Below are positions 1 to 12,139 of a stretch of 64,000 nt of DNA, piece after piece. Both the position numbers and the translations under genes were made by a program. The notes under the pieces were generated by a model. The model ran no database searches. It had not been told where the DNA came from and worked only from the letters and a program-made list of their open reading frames with translations. Position 1 is the stretch's first letter; the number at the start of each line of letters is the position of its first letter. Location of the stretch: contig WHVA01000137.1 in the NCBI GenBank assembly GCA_015179125.1, forward strand, positions 62,001 to 126,000. The letters run 5' to 3'. This stretch comes from Gautieria morchelliformis. Its lineage: Eukaryota > Basidiomycota > Agaricomycetes > Gomphales > Gomphaceae.

Positions 1-652
1 CTCAGTTCCGCCACACCTTCCGCCCCTCCGATATTTCCGCAACACATTCCGCCCCTCCGTTATTTCCGACATTCCGCCCCTTGTACATTTCCCTTGTTCT
101 TTCAACTCTATTACTCGGACCCACCGGACCCACCTCACCGTTCATCAAGACCACATATCCGGTCACCCTTGTAGTTCGTTGTCAGATATGTTTTCCCGAC
201 CCCTTGTTTTTTGCCATTGTTCTACCTTACCCTGAACCCCCCTTGTAGTCCCATTGTTCCCAATAGTTAGTTCCCACACATTGTCTTCTCGACTTCCGCT
301 TCCTCCGGAATTTGCTTAGTACCATCTCATTACCTGTTGTCTCAGCTCTTTGTATAAAAGCCTGTCATGTATGTCTCTTATTCTGCAATCAGATAATCGC
401 CTTCGATACTTGATTTCCTTCACTCCATCTCCTGTTCTTAGCACAGCGAGTCTAGCAAGATCTCAGTCTCTCCGCCTTCCGCCTTCCGCCTCAGTTCCGA
501 CTCAAGTTCCAACCAAACCTTTGGTTCAGTACTTTCCGCCTCCCGACTCAATTCTGAAATACCTAGGACGATAGTTCATTGGGGGCGCAACCTATAAGTT
601 GAAGCCGCTGTCCTTTCCAGTTCCGACTTAGTGGAAATCTCGATACGTAACA
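1..652 (+). mobile_element. Gypsy (family C) LTR, 5' end outside window
   Basis: This stretch matches the LTR of the chromovirus at 35926-44380 over almost its whole length, including the TATA region (TGTATAAAAGCC, near 350) and the terminal CGATACGTAACA ending at 652. The first bases of the LTR lie before the window. It may be a solo LTR or the 3' LTR of an element extending leftwards; the sequence cannot decide. It abuts the interior of Copia A directly. It is rich in the word TTCCG, as is the rest of its family. Confidence 0.85.
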
Positions 653-873
653 AACGGCTCCACATGCCGTTTGCCTTGTATCCATGCCTTGCACTGACTC
701 GGCTCTTTTGACCCATCAATCTCGAGTCCAGTAACTAGGTCATTAGATTTCAACATTTTAATAGAGTTTATGTTGACGTGCCCGAGTATCCTGTGCCATT
801 TGTCCCATGACCGTCCCTTTGCCGCTGCGGCAAAGTCTCGTGCCTCGACTGATCGGGTGACCCATGCCTTCAT

Positions 874-1370
874 TGTTGGGTGCATTTATGCTCCTGCACC
901 AAAATCAAGCATAATATATCCAATTTGTTGTGTGCTTTCTCAATTTCTTCTCATTTTGTTCTTGTATTATGCATCCATTTCTCTGGTTATTTTCGAAATT
1001 TTCCACTCACTCCCTGTCTCTCTATTTCATTTTGTTATTCCTACTTTCACAAGCGGCTGCACCCAGCGGAGTCTGAAATGACTTCGACGCGCGAGCTCTT
1101 GGGCGCTAAAGGGCCGGGTAGTAGTACATGCGCAGTGAAACAGTTTCCCCCTCTCTCAGTGACAACTAAATTCACTGAGAGAGGCAAGTAAATTAGTCTA
1201 GCATTCTTTCGATTTATTGACCTAGAAATCCTCTGTAGTGAATTAATTTCTAGGTAGTGTATAATATATTTACAGTGACAACTAAATTCACTGAGAGAGT
1301 GAATTAATTTCTAGTCTATTCTTTTGAACAAGAAGTCCATTCCTACTGCCTATAATTCCTGTCCTCTACA
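874..1370 (+). mobile_element. solo LTR, family H (497 bp), nested in Copia A
   Basis: It begins TGTTGGGTGCATT and ends GTCCTCTACA, flanked by the 5-bp duplication TTCAT (869-873 and 1371-1375). A second copy of exactly the same length lies at 36180-36676 and differs at about six positions, roughly 99% identity. It carries the hairpin CTCTCTCAGTGA / TCACTGAGAGAG and a repeated AATTAATTTCTAG segment. The hairpin design groups it with the Copia LTRs of this window. The insertion is recent. Confidence 0.9.
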
Positions 1371-2658
1371 TTCATACAGAATAGCCTTCCGCGCTTCTGT
1401 CCCTGTGCAAAAATAACTCCGGCGCATGTTTTGAATTCGACGCCGGTGCCTGTAAATGTGGCCGTGTTGCCCTTATCAGTTAGACGCCCTACACTGATAA
1501 GGTTGTTCGGCACATCCGGTGCATGCTTGACGTCACGTAGTTCGATCGTGTTCATCTTGGTGCTGACCTTGAATTCCATGTATATAGTGCCTCGGCCTTG
1601 TGTATGTAGTACCGCATCAGGTGAAATTCCTTCAATCTCTGATGGGTCCTCGGCATAGCTAGCGAAATCATTTCGGCTTCGAGCTATGTGTGTTGTTGCC
1701 GCTGAATCGGCTAACCAGTCGGATGCAGATATAGCACTGTATGCTACCTCCTTAGATACAAATGCGAAGTCCTTTTCTTCTGCTTGTTTAACTGTCTCTT
1801 TGTTCCCTGGTTTGAACCACTTTGGTGCTTGGCCTTCCTTGCCGCCACCTTTCGCCCAGCAGTCCTTCACGTAATGACCCTTCTTGCCACAATTTCGGCA
1901 CTTTCCCTTTGTTGCTCCTGAGTCATCTTTCCTGGGCCTGTGACGTTGTTGCGCCTTAAGCGCCGTCTGTCGTGCCAATCCAGCTTTCCATGCTCGATCC
2001 TCATCGAGGACTCGAGCTATTAATATATCAGCCGTCGTTCCGGCTCCACTGGCGTTTACTGCCGTACTAAACACCGACAAAGAATCTGGTAATGATGTCA
2101 GCAACGTGTTCGAGAACTCAGTGTCACTGATGTAATGTCCTCGTGCATTGAGTTCCTGTTGAATGCCGTGGAGCTTGCATACGTGCTCCTCCATGTTCGC
2201 GCCGTCCTCGGCAAGCGTCCGGAAGAAATCTCTTCGGAGATTTACGATCCCCACTGCTCCCTTAGATTCGAATATCGCTTGTAAACTAGTCCATACAGCA
2301 AATGCAGACATTGTCTGATTGATGTAAACTAGCTGTTCATCGGCGACTCTGAGGCAAATCTCTTTTCTAGCTTTCTTGTCCTTCCTTCTCCAATCGTCGA
2401 TTTCCTGTTGCTCGGTCGCAGTGACGTTGTCGGCATCTGCTGGTCTCGGTTCCGTCTCCCTGCCGATAGCCACATCCCACAGATCTAAGTCATCGAGTAT
2501 CCACTCGAGCCGCCGGCACCACGCCGCATAATTATCCCCGTTCAAGGGATCGATCTTGTACGTGTTATTGCTACTCAACATCGTTGATCGGTATTGAGTT
2601 GGTGGAGTATAGATTGTAGTTGGAGTAAGCTAGATTTGTAGTAGTTTAGTTATGCGCG

Positions 2659-2670
2659 GGGCCCATAACC
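2659..2670 (-). promoter_or_regulatory. primer-binding site of Copia A (initiator-tRNA half type)
   Basis: On the minus strand the 12 bases after the 5' LTR read GGTTATGGGCCC. This is the exact complement of GGGCCCATAACC, the anticodon arm of eukaryotic initiator tRNA-Met, and is the type of site used by Drosophila copia. The same 12-mer follows the 5' LTR of the other three Copia elements here. Confidence 0.8.
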
Positions 2671-2894
2671 TGTGGAACGAAGGAGATATAATAAACTGAT
2701 TGTTCTACGATCTATACAAGATCGTCTGTCCTTATATACTGAATATGATGTTCCTATATTACTAATCCTTCAAGCTGATGCTGTGCCAATGCCATGCTGG
2801 TGCACCAGCATCCCGGAGTCGAGAGCGATCTCGAACTTCCAGCTAAGTGCGTGCAGGCTCTGCCTCGGCCGTGTCATCGTCCTGATTACTAACA
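2671..2894 (-). repeat. 5' LTR of Copia A
   Basis: Read on the minus strand it begins TGTTAGTAATCAGG and ends GTTCCACA, followed at once by the primer-binding site. It contains an 18-bp perfect palindrome (ATGCTGGTG/CACCAGCAT) and a smaller hairpin with arms CGATCT and AGATCG. Confidence 0.8.
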
Positions 2895-3058
2895 TGGCTT
2901 GTTTCGTCCGTTAGCTATCGTCTGTTATAGCTGTTATTTCTTATAACCCTTTGCAGCGGTGGAGGACTACCGGCGTGATTTGTTCGGGCAGACTGAACCA
3001 GTAGTACAGGACCCCGAAGCGTCTTTTGAGCGATACCTACAGCATCACGAGATACGTC

Positions 3059-3368
3059 TGTTGAGATTGGAGGACGAGCGGTGGTAAGCGGAGAACGCAG
3101 GGACGCGTCCGATGTGCGGACGCGTAGTTAGTGAGCCACGGTCATACTCGACCGTGGCAGTATATTACTCGCAGTTCAGTTAGCAGTACCTCAGTGAATT
3201 TCCCATTCACTGAGGTACGTGCCATTCATGTATACTGAGACGTACGGTAGCTTACACTATGTCTGTAGCTCCTTCGTCTCTAGGTATAGTAAATAGTAAC
3301 AATAGATGCTCAGTGAATTTCACATTCACTGAGCTCCTTCGTCTCTAGACACTGCGCTAATCACAACA
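3059..3368 (+). repeat. 5' LTR of Copia B
   Basis: TGTTGAGATTGG...AATCACAACA, 310 bp. It holds four inverted repeats: ACGCGTCC/GGACGCGT, GCCACGGTC/GACCGTGGC, CCTCAGTGAAT/ATTCACTGAGG and GCTCAGTGAAT/ATTCACTGAGC. Each of the last two stands beside a copy of CTCCTTCGTCTCTAG. Confidence 0.93.
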
Positions 3369-3380
3369 GGTTATGGGCCC
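3369..3380 (+). promoter_or_regulatory. primer-binding site of Copia B
   Basis: GGTTATGGGCCC directly after the LTR terminal CA; complement of the initiator tRNA-Met anticodon arm. Confidence 0.8.
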
Positions 3381-6300
3381 TGCAGAGCCCACGATGTCTA
3401 CCGCAACCTCTAAGTCGTTCGTTGTCCCGAAGCTGGCCAGGGACGGCACGAACTGGGTCACCTGGAAAAGTCAGACGTTAGCAACCCTGTCGGCGACCCG
3501 TGGTGCCAAACGTCACCTGGACGGGACCGCCAGGATCCCCCCTGCGATCCCCACCTACCCTAGCGGTCACACGCTAACGGAGAAGGAGGAGGAGGACCTG
3601 GACACATTGGAAAAGCGCTGGGACGACTACAATCAGCAGGAGGCCACGATCATGGCCCAGGTATTTACCACGGTCCCCGACAGCCTCCTCATCGAGATCC
3701 AAATCCTCCCTACAGCCAAGGAGGTGTGGGATGCCGTGTGTGCGAAGCACGAAACCAAGGCACCCACCGTTAAGGTGGATATGCGGCGCCGGATGTACGA
3801 AATGAAGTGCGAGGACGAGTCGAATGTCCATACGCACTTGGAGGCATTCATGAGGATGCAGGAACAACTGGCAGGGATGAACGCCGCACTTACCGACGAT
3901 GACCTAGTCACCGTTATCCTCGGCTTGCTCCCTAATTCGTACCGCCCGCTGATAAATGTGATCGCGATGTCCGCCGCGCATGCGAAGGCCAAGTTGGAGC
4001 CCGATCAGGTCGTCGGAACCCTGATTGACGAGTTCGAATGGTTAGCAATCGAAGAACGCCAACTGAAAGCCAGTGAGAATGCACTTGCAGCATCCAAAGG
4101 CCGCGGGAAACCCCAGGCACGCAGTGGCTCCTCCAGCACGAAAACCGACGTGGAGTGCTGGAAATGCAGCAAGAAGGGACACCTGAAGGCAGACTGTCGT
4201 TCTAAAGCGAAAAAGAAGGACAAGAAAGAGGATGACAAGAAGGGAGGCAGATCAGTGAACGTGGCAGCGGAAAGTGAGGACTTTGCATTCACCACAACGT
4301 TCACTGGGACCACGCTCGTGCTGGGAACGAGTGCATTGACGGGACGGGAAGTCGATGTCTATGACTCGGGCACGTCAGGTCACATGTCACCGAGCAAACA
4401 CCGCTTCCTCACCTTCAAGGAGATTGCGCCACGCGCAATCAATGCTGCAGACAAGACTGTGTTCAAAGCTGTCGGCATAGGCAGCATGAGGGTCGGAATC
4501 CTGAACGGGAAGACGACGATGCACGTTACCTTAAAGGACGTGCTGTATTGCCCTGATCTAGCATTCACGCTGATCTCGCTGACGCGCTGCGACGCCGCAG
4601 GGTACTCGGTCCTATTAAAGGACAAAAAATGCTTGATTCGGGATAAGCGAGGGACGCTGCTTGGGCAGGTCCCGCTCTTGAATGGGCTGTACAAGGTGGA
4701 ACACGAGTCCACAGCAGCGGCGACGAGTGCAGCGCAAAAAGTACTCACCCTGGACGAGCTGCACCGGCGGATGGGACACATATCCCCGCAGGTTGCTCGA
4801 AAACTCGTTCAGGGCAGCATTATAACGGGACTGGAGCTAGATGCAGCCAGTCAGCCTGGTTTTTGCACAGCCTGTGCGCAAGCCAAACCTACCAGAAAGC
4901 CGGTCCCATAGACGCGAGAGGGACCGCGGGCCGTGAAATTCAGCAAAAAGGTCCACTCGGACGTGTGGGGGCTGGCGACCCCCCAAAGCTACGACGGTAA
5001 AGAATACTTCGTTAGTTTCACCGATGATCACAGCAGGTGGATGTACCTGGTACCCATGGCGAGGAAGAGCGACACCCTCCACTGCTACCGGCAATACGAG
5101 GCGTGGGTAGAGACCCAGCACAGCGCGAAGCTGAAGCACCTACAAACGGATCGCGGCGGTGAATATCTCTCCGAGGAGTTCAGCGCTCACCTTAAATCCA
5201 AGGGAACGGGTCGAAGCCTGACCGTACACGACACGCCTGAAGAGAACGGTGTGTCAGAAAGACTCAACCGCACGCTGCTGGAACACGCACGTGCAATGCA
5301 CCTGGCAGTCGGTTTGCCCAAATTTCTCTGGACAGAGTCGGTGCAACACGCAGTCTGGTTGAAAAACCGGACATCCATGCGTGCACTGGATGGAAAAACG
5401 CCGTATAAGATCATGCACCGCGTAAAGCCGGATCTTGCAGACTTACCGGAATGGGGCGTGAAGGTCTTTACCCTCAGAGAAGACCGCGGCAAGCTAGAAG
5501 CCAAGGCGGACGAAGGCAGGTGGGTCGGATACAGCGACGAAAGCAAGGGGCACAGAGTGTACTGGCCTGGCAAGCGTCGAGTGACCGTCAAGCGCAACGT
5601 TGCGTTCGACGAGTCCATCCTGGTCGTCCTGAGCAATGCGCAGACTGAGAGCTAGCCACCCAGAACAGTCAAGGCGCCACTCACGACCACCTGCCCGCGC
5701 CGTGCACACTCCTGCCCCCAGCCGCACCGCGCGTCGACCCTCCTGGACCGTGAATCGATCCTCTTGAAGGATTTGAAGCGCCGGACCCCCCAGAGGAGCA
5801 GCCACAGGGCAGGGGACACAGGGCGCGCAAGCCCTCTGCCTACATAAGGGACATCGCCGACGGTGCAGGCAGCAGCACCGGTCGCGCAAGTGGCCCCATG
5901 TACCCTAAGGGGCTGCCAATACCCACTGGGAATGTGGCCTTGGCAGTCCTGGAGGAACTGGAGGAGGTCTGCGTGGAGGATGAGGGGATGACGCGTCGCC
6001 CCCTAGAGTTTTCGATGGCGGCGTCTATTCAGAGCATGGGAACAGACCCGGTTAGCCTGGACGATGCGCGTTCACACGAAGACTGGCCGGCCTGGGACAC
6101 CTCCATAAGGCGTGAACTGAACCAGCACGCCGAATTGAGACCCTGGGACCTAGTGGAACCCCCAGGTGGTGTGAACATAGTGGGCAGCAAACTTGTATTC
6201 CACTACAAACACGACGCCAATGGCAAAATTGTGAACCGCAAGACAAGGCTCGTCGCGCAAGGCTTTTCACAAGCTGAAGGGATAGACTACAACGAGACAT

Positions 6301-7165
6301 TCTCCCCTACCGCCAAACTCTCCGCCATCCGCATCATCGCCGCTATTGCCGTCAGGAACGATTGGGAGCTCGAGCAGACGGATATAGGCGGCGCGTACCT
6401 CAACGCCCCAATCACCGAGGTCGTCTACATGCGTCAGGCAAAGGGGTATGAGACCCCTGGGAAGGAGCGCCATGTCTGCCGCCTCAACCGCACCATTTAC
6501 GGCCTGAAGCAGTCAGGCAGAGAATGGTATAACATGTTCTGCAGGATTATGTTCAGTTTTGGGTTCACACGATGTGAGGTCGAGCACGCGGTCTTTTACA
6601 GGTATATCGGGCAGGACGCCCTCATCGTCGCTGTAGACGTCGATGATCTTACCATGGCTGGGAATTCCAGAGGTGCGATAAGCAGGTTTAAGGACAAGCT
6701 GCGCACCGTACTCAAGATCAAGGATCTGGGGGACTTGCATTGGCTATTGGGAATCGAAGTGAAGAGAGATCGCAAGTTGCGCATGATCTCCCTATCGCAG
6801 CATGCCTACATACAGAAAATCCTCGAGAGATTCCATTTGCAGGACGCTAACCCACTCGGAACCCCACTCGACCCTCACCACAAGCTCTCTCTGTCACAAT
6901 GTCCGTCCACGCCACGCCAATTCGAAGATATGCACGGCGTACAAGCCATTGGCTCCCTCATGTACGCAGCGCTGGGCACCCGCCCGGACATTTCCTTCGC
7001 TGTATCGTTCCTCTCGCAGTTCATGCAAAATCCCGGAAGACCGCACTGGGAGGCGGTCAAAAGAGTTTTCCGTTATCTCAAAGGGACGAAAGATGTGAGT
7101 CTCATCATTGGGGGAACAGGGAAAGGACTCGAGGCGTTCTCGGATGTGGATTGGGCATCACAAGA

Positions 7166-8673
7166 TGTTTTGGAACCCTTCAAGACTTTGGTGTTATTGC
7201 ATAACGCCTCAGTCTATCAGAACGTGTCGTTTACACGACTAGTAGAATACCGGTTCAATGCAGCAGCACAACTCCGGAAATAATTTAATATTTGTACCTT
7301 GGTTGCAATCCGTGTAATAACTAGTCCAAGTTATTACAGCTAGAAGGCAATGCGTTTTTTAGCTGCACTGAACAATAAACTAAAAGAGTGTGTAGGTTCA
7401 AGGACACTATCAGGGTCCAAGAGTATTCCTTTTAATAAAGAGGGAATAGGCTCCACAGGAGAGTTTGTAAGTGGATTGGGTCGACCAACGTCAATGCACT
7501 GCAATAACGAGAGAGTAATGTGAAGTGGCTTTCGCGCACAACTTGACTTGACTTGTGAAAGTCACTGAACAGGAAAATCAACTGAACAGCTCGTCTTGGG
7601 TATTGGAGTGCTAATTGACAAGAAAATCGATTGCCAACCTCACTCTGTAGAGTTTCACCCAGCATGTTAGGCTAAGTGGCTAAGCAGTAAAGCAACTACT
7701 TAACTAAGAATAGTTACTCTAAGCAAGAGTAGTATTCTAGTTCGGGTTAGGAACTTAGATAAGATGTGCAAGTCACACAAGCTGTGTAGGATAGAAGATG
7801 GGTAGATTGATTGCTCAAAGGGCAGGCAAAGGGCCTCCTTTTATATTGTAATGTACAAGAGCTTAGTAAGCAGGTAGAGCCTTCTATCTATTAATGGAAT
7901 GGGGGAAGGGTGGAAGATGGAAGAAAGGGTTGGAAGAAACTGGCTGTTTCCAGGGGACTCTACCATGCTTCCTACCAATCAGCGCTTGATTTGTCAGGAA
8001 TGACTCACTGAAAGGGGTCATGTGCCATAGCACAGCTTGGCTGAGTCATGTACTCCTGACTCACCAAGGTGTGCCTGGATTGGTTGAGCCATTGAGGCTG
8101 TATCTCCAGATAACCATGTATTTGGCACTCAGAAGCTGAGTAAGCAGTTCTGAGCCAATTAGGGCTCTGTAGCCATAATTACTAAGAGCACTGCTTAGCA
8201 CAGCTGAGCATAGCCTGGTACAGCCTAGTTGTCATGACTGACCATGATCCCCATTGTTTGGTGAAGCCAAACAGGCTGCACAGTTGCTATGGCTGCATAT
8301 AGCAACTGTTTGGGACTCAGCTGGAAATACTGAGAGAGCCATCCTGCCGGACTTGTGGGTGCTTGGGTGACCATAAGTCCGAAAATGCGGCCACCGCCGA
8401 GGTGCCCGGCGGAGTTTGAAAATAGAGCGCCCAGAACAGAGTTGTGGGTGCTAGAGGATCCACAACTCTGTAATGACAGAAAAATGGTAGTTTGAGCCAT
8501 GGAGACTTTGGAAAAATAAGGAAAAATATAAGATAACTAGAGGAATGTTTGAAAAGCCTTTCCCCAGTTACATTAACAGCACACAGATACTGTTAATTCT
8601 TCAAATGTGTTTTTACATATTGTCAAGACAAAAAGGAAAAGACTAGGGCTGGTTGAACAGCCGTTCCCCTACA
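7166..8673 (-). mobile_element. 1.5-kb solo LTR nested in Copia B
   Basis: A 1508-bp insert flanked by 5-bp duplications CAAGA (7161-7165 and 8674-8678). Read on the minus strand it begins TGTAGGGGAACGG and ends TTCCAAAACA. The minus strand has a TATA box (TATAAAAGG, near 7840), followed by a plausible transcript start region, so the LTR is oriented on that strand. No internal coding domains are visible. Its start and end resemble the large LTR at 59133-61658 (TGTTAGGGATCG), suggesting related long-LTR Gypsy families. Confidence 0.8.
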
Positions 8674-9112
8674 CAAGAACACCGTCACTCCATCTCCAGA
8701 TACGTCTTCACGATGGGAGGCGGCGCGGTCTCCTGGAGCTCGAAGAAGCAGGCGATCGTCACGCTATCGACTACTGAGGCCGAGTACATTGCGGCGACTC
8801 ACGCGGCAAAGGAGGCACTATGGATAAGGATGTTTCTTGCTGAGATTGCGCGCCCCTTGAGAAAACCTATCACCATACATCTCGACAACATCTCCGCCAT
8901 TTCAATCACGAAAAACGACGAGTATCACCCCCGTACAAAGCATATTGACATCCGGTATCATTTCATACGTCACTCGGTCCAGGAGAACCTACTGCACATT
9001 GACTACGTACCCACCGCAGACATGGCGGCGGACATGTTCACAAAGGGGCTCCCTCGGCACAAGGTCCTCCACATGAACCAGCTAGTTGGGCTGCGTTCTG
9101 CTTAAGGGGGAG

Positions 9113-9415
9113 TGTTGAGATTGGAGGACGAGCGGTGGTAAGCGGAGAACGCAGGGACGTGTCCGATACGCGGACGCATAGTTAGGGAGCCACGGTCATA
9201 CTCGACCGTGGCAGTATATTACTCGCAGTTCAGTTAGTAGTACCTCAGTGAATTTCCCATTCACTGAGGTACATGCCATTCGTGTATACTGAGACGTACG
9301 GTAGCTTACACTATATCTGTAGCTCCTTCGTCTCTAGGTATAGTAACAATAGATGCTCAGTGAATTTCCCATTCACTGAGCTTCTTCATCTCTAGACACT
9401 GCGCTAATCACAACA
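9113..9415 (+). repeat. 3' LTR of Copia B
   Basis: 303 bp, about 96% identical to the 5' LTR. It follows the purine run AAGGGGGAG directly and is bordered on the right by the ACGTC duplication. Most differences between the two LTRs are transitions, many at CpG. Confidence 0.93.
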
Positions 9416-10221
9416 ACGTCCAGACACCATCACTAGACTTGATTTAGTATGTGCACACCGCTGATGTGCTATCACCTCGTATCCCTAAAAGCTGCCCAGT
9501 ATACGTTCCCACCGTCAGTGGAGCAATCCGTTCGTCTGCACGACAATGTGTGCTTTATTACAGGCGCGGCCCCAGATGCAGAACTAGATCTATCTTGGAT
9601 ATTTCCTCCTACCTGGGCATACTTGGTTACTCTTGTCCATTTCAGTTCTATTGCACGTTTTGACTATCAACGCAGCTGGACCCATGGCTTGACCCTGAAA
9701 CATGTGATTATGAACCTTTCCTTACCGCCTCTAATGCTTGCATGATGTGCAGCGACCTGTCGAGTCTCTTTCATGCCAAAGCCTTTGGAATAGACATCAA
9801 TGTACGCCATAGTCTTTGCTTCGCTTGATCCCCTTCACGCTCATCCATGAATTTGACATGTCTACCCTAGGATGATTTTCGTGTCGTTGTGTTCCGCAAT
9901 ACAGGCTCCGTAACGTTACCCTCACACGTACCCAAGTCACAAAATTCTGCCAGTGCCGGACCAGGCGACCGATTTTTGCGGGAGCATTTTCGATGGTGTC
10001 TCCTGGTTAACATTTTTCGGGGAGACATCAGCGAGGACTATAACGCAAACAGCATCATCAAGGTCATGGAGGGGCTTGGGATGTGTGATGGTGACACTCC
10101 GTTGGCACCTGTGGACGATGAGAGGTGGGATTCCGTGATAGGGAAGGAGCTCTGGGAGGTACCCATCCTGGATGTGTTTCGTGATGCTGTCAATGCAATT
10201 GAAGATGACTCTACCTGTTGA

Positions 10222-10523
10222 AACGCATTTCTGCAACTTTGCACCCGCAGCTGAAGTGATATATTTCATGGGAGATTATAGTAACAGATAGGATATGGGT
10301 TGATTGAAGTAGTGATCAGCAAATGCATGAGTTCGCGACTGCGAAGCGTGCGGCGAACCCTGATTCGTTCATGGGATTCAATCCCTTTTTAACATGGGAG
10401 TTTACTTTATGTTTCCTGAGGTTTGGACTACCGCATCCTGCATCCTCACTCCGAGTCGATGATAATGACACCGGCGCCCACTTCTTATGTAATAGACCAG
10501 CTAAGTAGTTAGTACACTTGACT
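10222..10523. other. spacer between HNH copies 1 and 2
   Basis: About 300 bases without a recognisable gene. It contains the GTAACAGATAGGAT segment that follows the HNH stop in other copies, and a stretch near 10321-10390 (ATGCATGAGTTCGCGA, TTCATGGG) also found after copies 5 and 6. It is therefore part of the duplicated unit rather than unique DNA. Confidence 0.6.
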
Positions 10524-12139
10524 ATGAGCAACGATGGAGTGATTGACGAGGACCGGTATTGCACACACATTCGTTCCAAGCGGTCCCTTGCCCTTGATCG
10601 CGACACCTTTGTCTTCTGGTCCAGTGCTCCGTCTAATCTTCTGATCGGTAAGCAAGCACTGTTCTGAGGAAATTTGTCGCCAGGCTCAGCTGTGTGTAGG
10701 ACTCAATCAGAGGCTGACCCATGCAACCATCTCAGGCCTGCATCGCTGGATGCGCATCATGGCGCCATCCATGCCGGACGCGGAGCTTCGACCAGCTGCC
10801 GTGAGGAAGTTTGACGTTTTGAGGTACACTGTCGTCCCTAGGGCTGACGCGCTCACTGCATTGGACACCTCTCCCCTCCCTTCCGGTGACTACGGCTTGT
10901 TTCGTCCGTTAGTTATCGTCTGTTATAGCTGTTATTTCTTATAACCCTTTGCAGGGGTGGGGGATTACGAGCGTGATTTTTTCGGGTATGCTGAACCAGT
11001 GGCGCGGGCCCACGAAGCGTCTTTTGAGCGATACCTACAGCTTTCCAAGAAGCATCCAGACTCCGTCACTAGACTTCATTTAGTATGTGCATACCGCTGA
11101 TGCGCTATCACCTCGTATTCCTGACAATTGCCTAGTATACGTTCCCACCGTCAGTGGAGCAATCCGTTCGTCTGCGCGACAATGTGTGCTTTATCACACT
11201 GCAGTAACTCGGAGCACTTAATATAAGTACATTACGCACCAAATTTTCAGTGCCCAAGTTACTGATAATAAGTAACCGGGGAGCGGATTTTTGACGCTTC
11301 CTCTCGATAAGCTGCGTACCGAAATCTAGTAGCTAGAATGTCCGCTTTCAGTGTCCTAGAACACTGGTTTTCCGCTCCTAAGTTATTTATAAATAGTACT
11401 CTAGAACACAATAAAACAGTACTTTCTATTACTGAAAAAGCACTTAGAGATACATTGATTGAAAGCTAGTGTGAACAATGAAATGGACACATGCAGTTAC
11501 AAACCATCATAGAAGAGACAAGAGCTGACGGCCGGTAGAGACAGGTGCGAGAGCGGAAGCGATATATTGGGAGAGTGAGAGCAGCCGAGGGAACATATTG
11601 CGAGAGCGAGAGCTTGAGTGTAAGAGCAAGATCGAGTTTGAGCACGAGCAGAGCGAGGGCAGGAGCAGTCTATTGTGGGAGTGAGGGCAGCCGAGGGGAC
11701 ATATTGTGAGAGCTGGTGCGGCTTGCGCAAGAACATGGGTCTATCTGTATTTTACGTAGTCAGTGTGGGGCAGATACAATGAAAAATGGCCTACGCAGGT
11801 ACCAAGTAATAGAAGAGGGGGGAGGGTTCGAGAGCATCATGGGTTGGCACCACGAGCTCTAGCAGACGGGATCGACTATGTCTCCATCAGCATAGCGCAA
11901 CGGCATCGAATACACTTACTTACCTTGCGCTGGGACTTCCTGGCTCCATCAGCAGTGGCTGCAGATGTAGATGGTGCCGGCAGAACCACCTGTGCGATAT
12001 CAGCATAGTTTGACATCCGGGAGCATAATAATAGGCATACCTTTACTTCTATGGTCTTCTTTGGGACTGAATCGACCGTTTTATAGCGTTTGGACTATAT
12101 ATAAATGTATCAAAATATGTAATTGAAGGAATGACAGAC

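Larger units (their letters stand above)
653..2894 (-). mobile_element. Ty1/Copia element A, 5' part only
   Basis: A Copia element on the minus strand. Reading leftwards it has a 224-bp 5' LTR (2671-2894), a primer-binding site (2659-2670), and a Gag with a UBN2-like N-terminus and a CCHC knuckle (CRNCGKKGHYVKDC). The aspartic protease (DSAATTHI) and the gag-pre-integrase motif (WHRILGHVN, TGLEIDGS) follow. The element stops at the Gypsy LTR that ends at 652, so integrase, RT, RNase H and 3' LTR are absent from the window. A 497-bp solo LTR (874-1370) is nested inside it. The right end lies within an HNH-family gene copy. It is a fossil: truncated and interrupted once by insertion. Confidence 0.85.
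3059..9415 (+). mobile_element. Ty1/Copia element B
   Basis: Full-length Copia element with 5-bp duplications ACGTC at 3054-3058 and 9416-9420. Parts: 5' LTR 3059-3368, primer-binding site 3369-3380, Gag from about 3373 with a CCHC knuckle (CWKCSKKGHLKADC), aspartic protease (YDSGTSGHMSP) and gag-pre-integrase (HRRMGHIS). Integrase core (FTDDHSRW, TDRGGEY, ENGVSERLNRT), reverse transcriptase (VAVDVDDLTMAG), RNase H (STTEAEYIAATHAAKEALW), a polypurine tract (9105-9112) and 3' LTR 9113-9415 follow. A 1508-bp solo LTR (7166-8673) is inserted near the start of RNase H. LTRs differ at about 12 of 303 positions (about 4%) plus one small gap, so it is moderately young. The coding region is broken, with two or three breaks besides the nested LTR. 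Closest relative here is Copia G. Confidence 0.93.
2895..10221 (+). pseudogene. HNH_2-like family gene, copy 1 (split by Copia B)
   Basis: Right-hand part of a copy of the amplified HNH_2-like gene. Positions 2895-2955 are intron tail. The exon with SFERYLQ follows and is cut at 3058 by Copia B (3059-9415). The gene resumes at 9421 and runs to the stop at 10219-10221. After the insertion the exons read FITGAAPDAELDLSWIFPPTW, MMCSDLSSLFHAKAFGID and, after a short intron, VVVFRNTGSV and the C-terminal FLREHFRWCLLVNIFRGD block. The 5' exons lie left of Copia A, outside the window. The conserved histidines of HNH_2 are replaced (SWIFPP for aHIfP; DLSS for DLHs). Host gene disrupted by two retroelements. 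Confidence 0.75.

Noticed and set aside
9449-9745. Single-exon genes of about 98 codons repeated at 9449, 18861, 35186 and 50252
   Set aside because: The C-terminal part of these frames runs through an intron of the HNH_2-like gene. The true reading switches frame at splice sites to reach MMRSDLLSLFHANAFGID.
11500-11740. GAGAGCG-rich tract in the DNA transposon as a tandem repeat or coding region
   Set aside because: Imperfect and irregular spacing; noted within the transposon but not supported as a separate repeat or gene.
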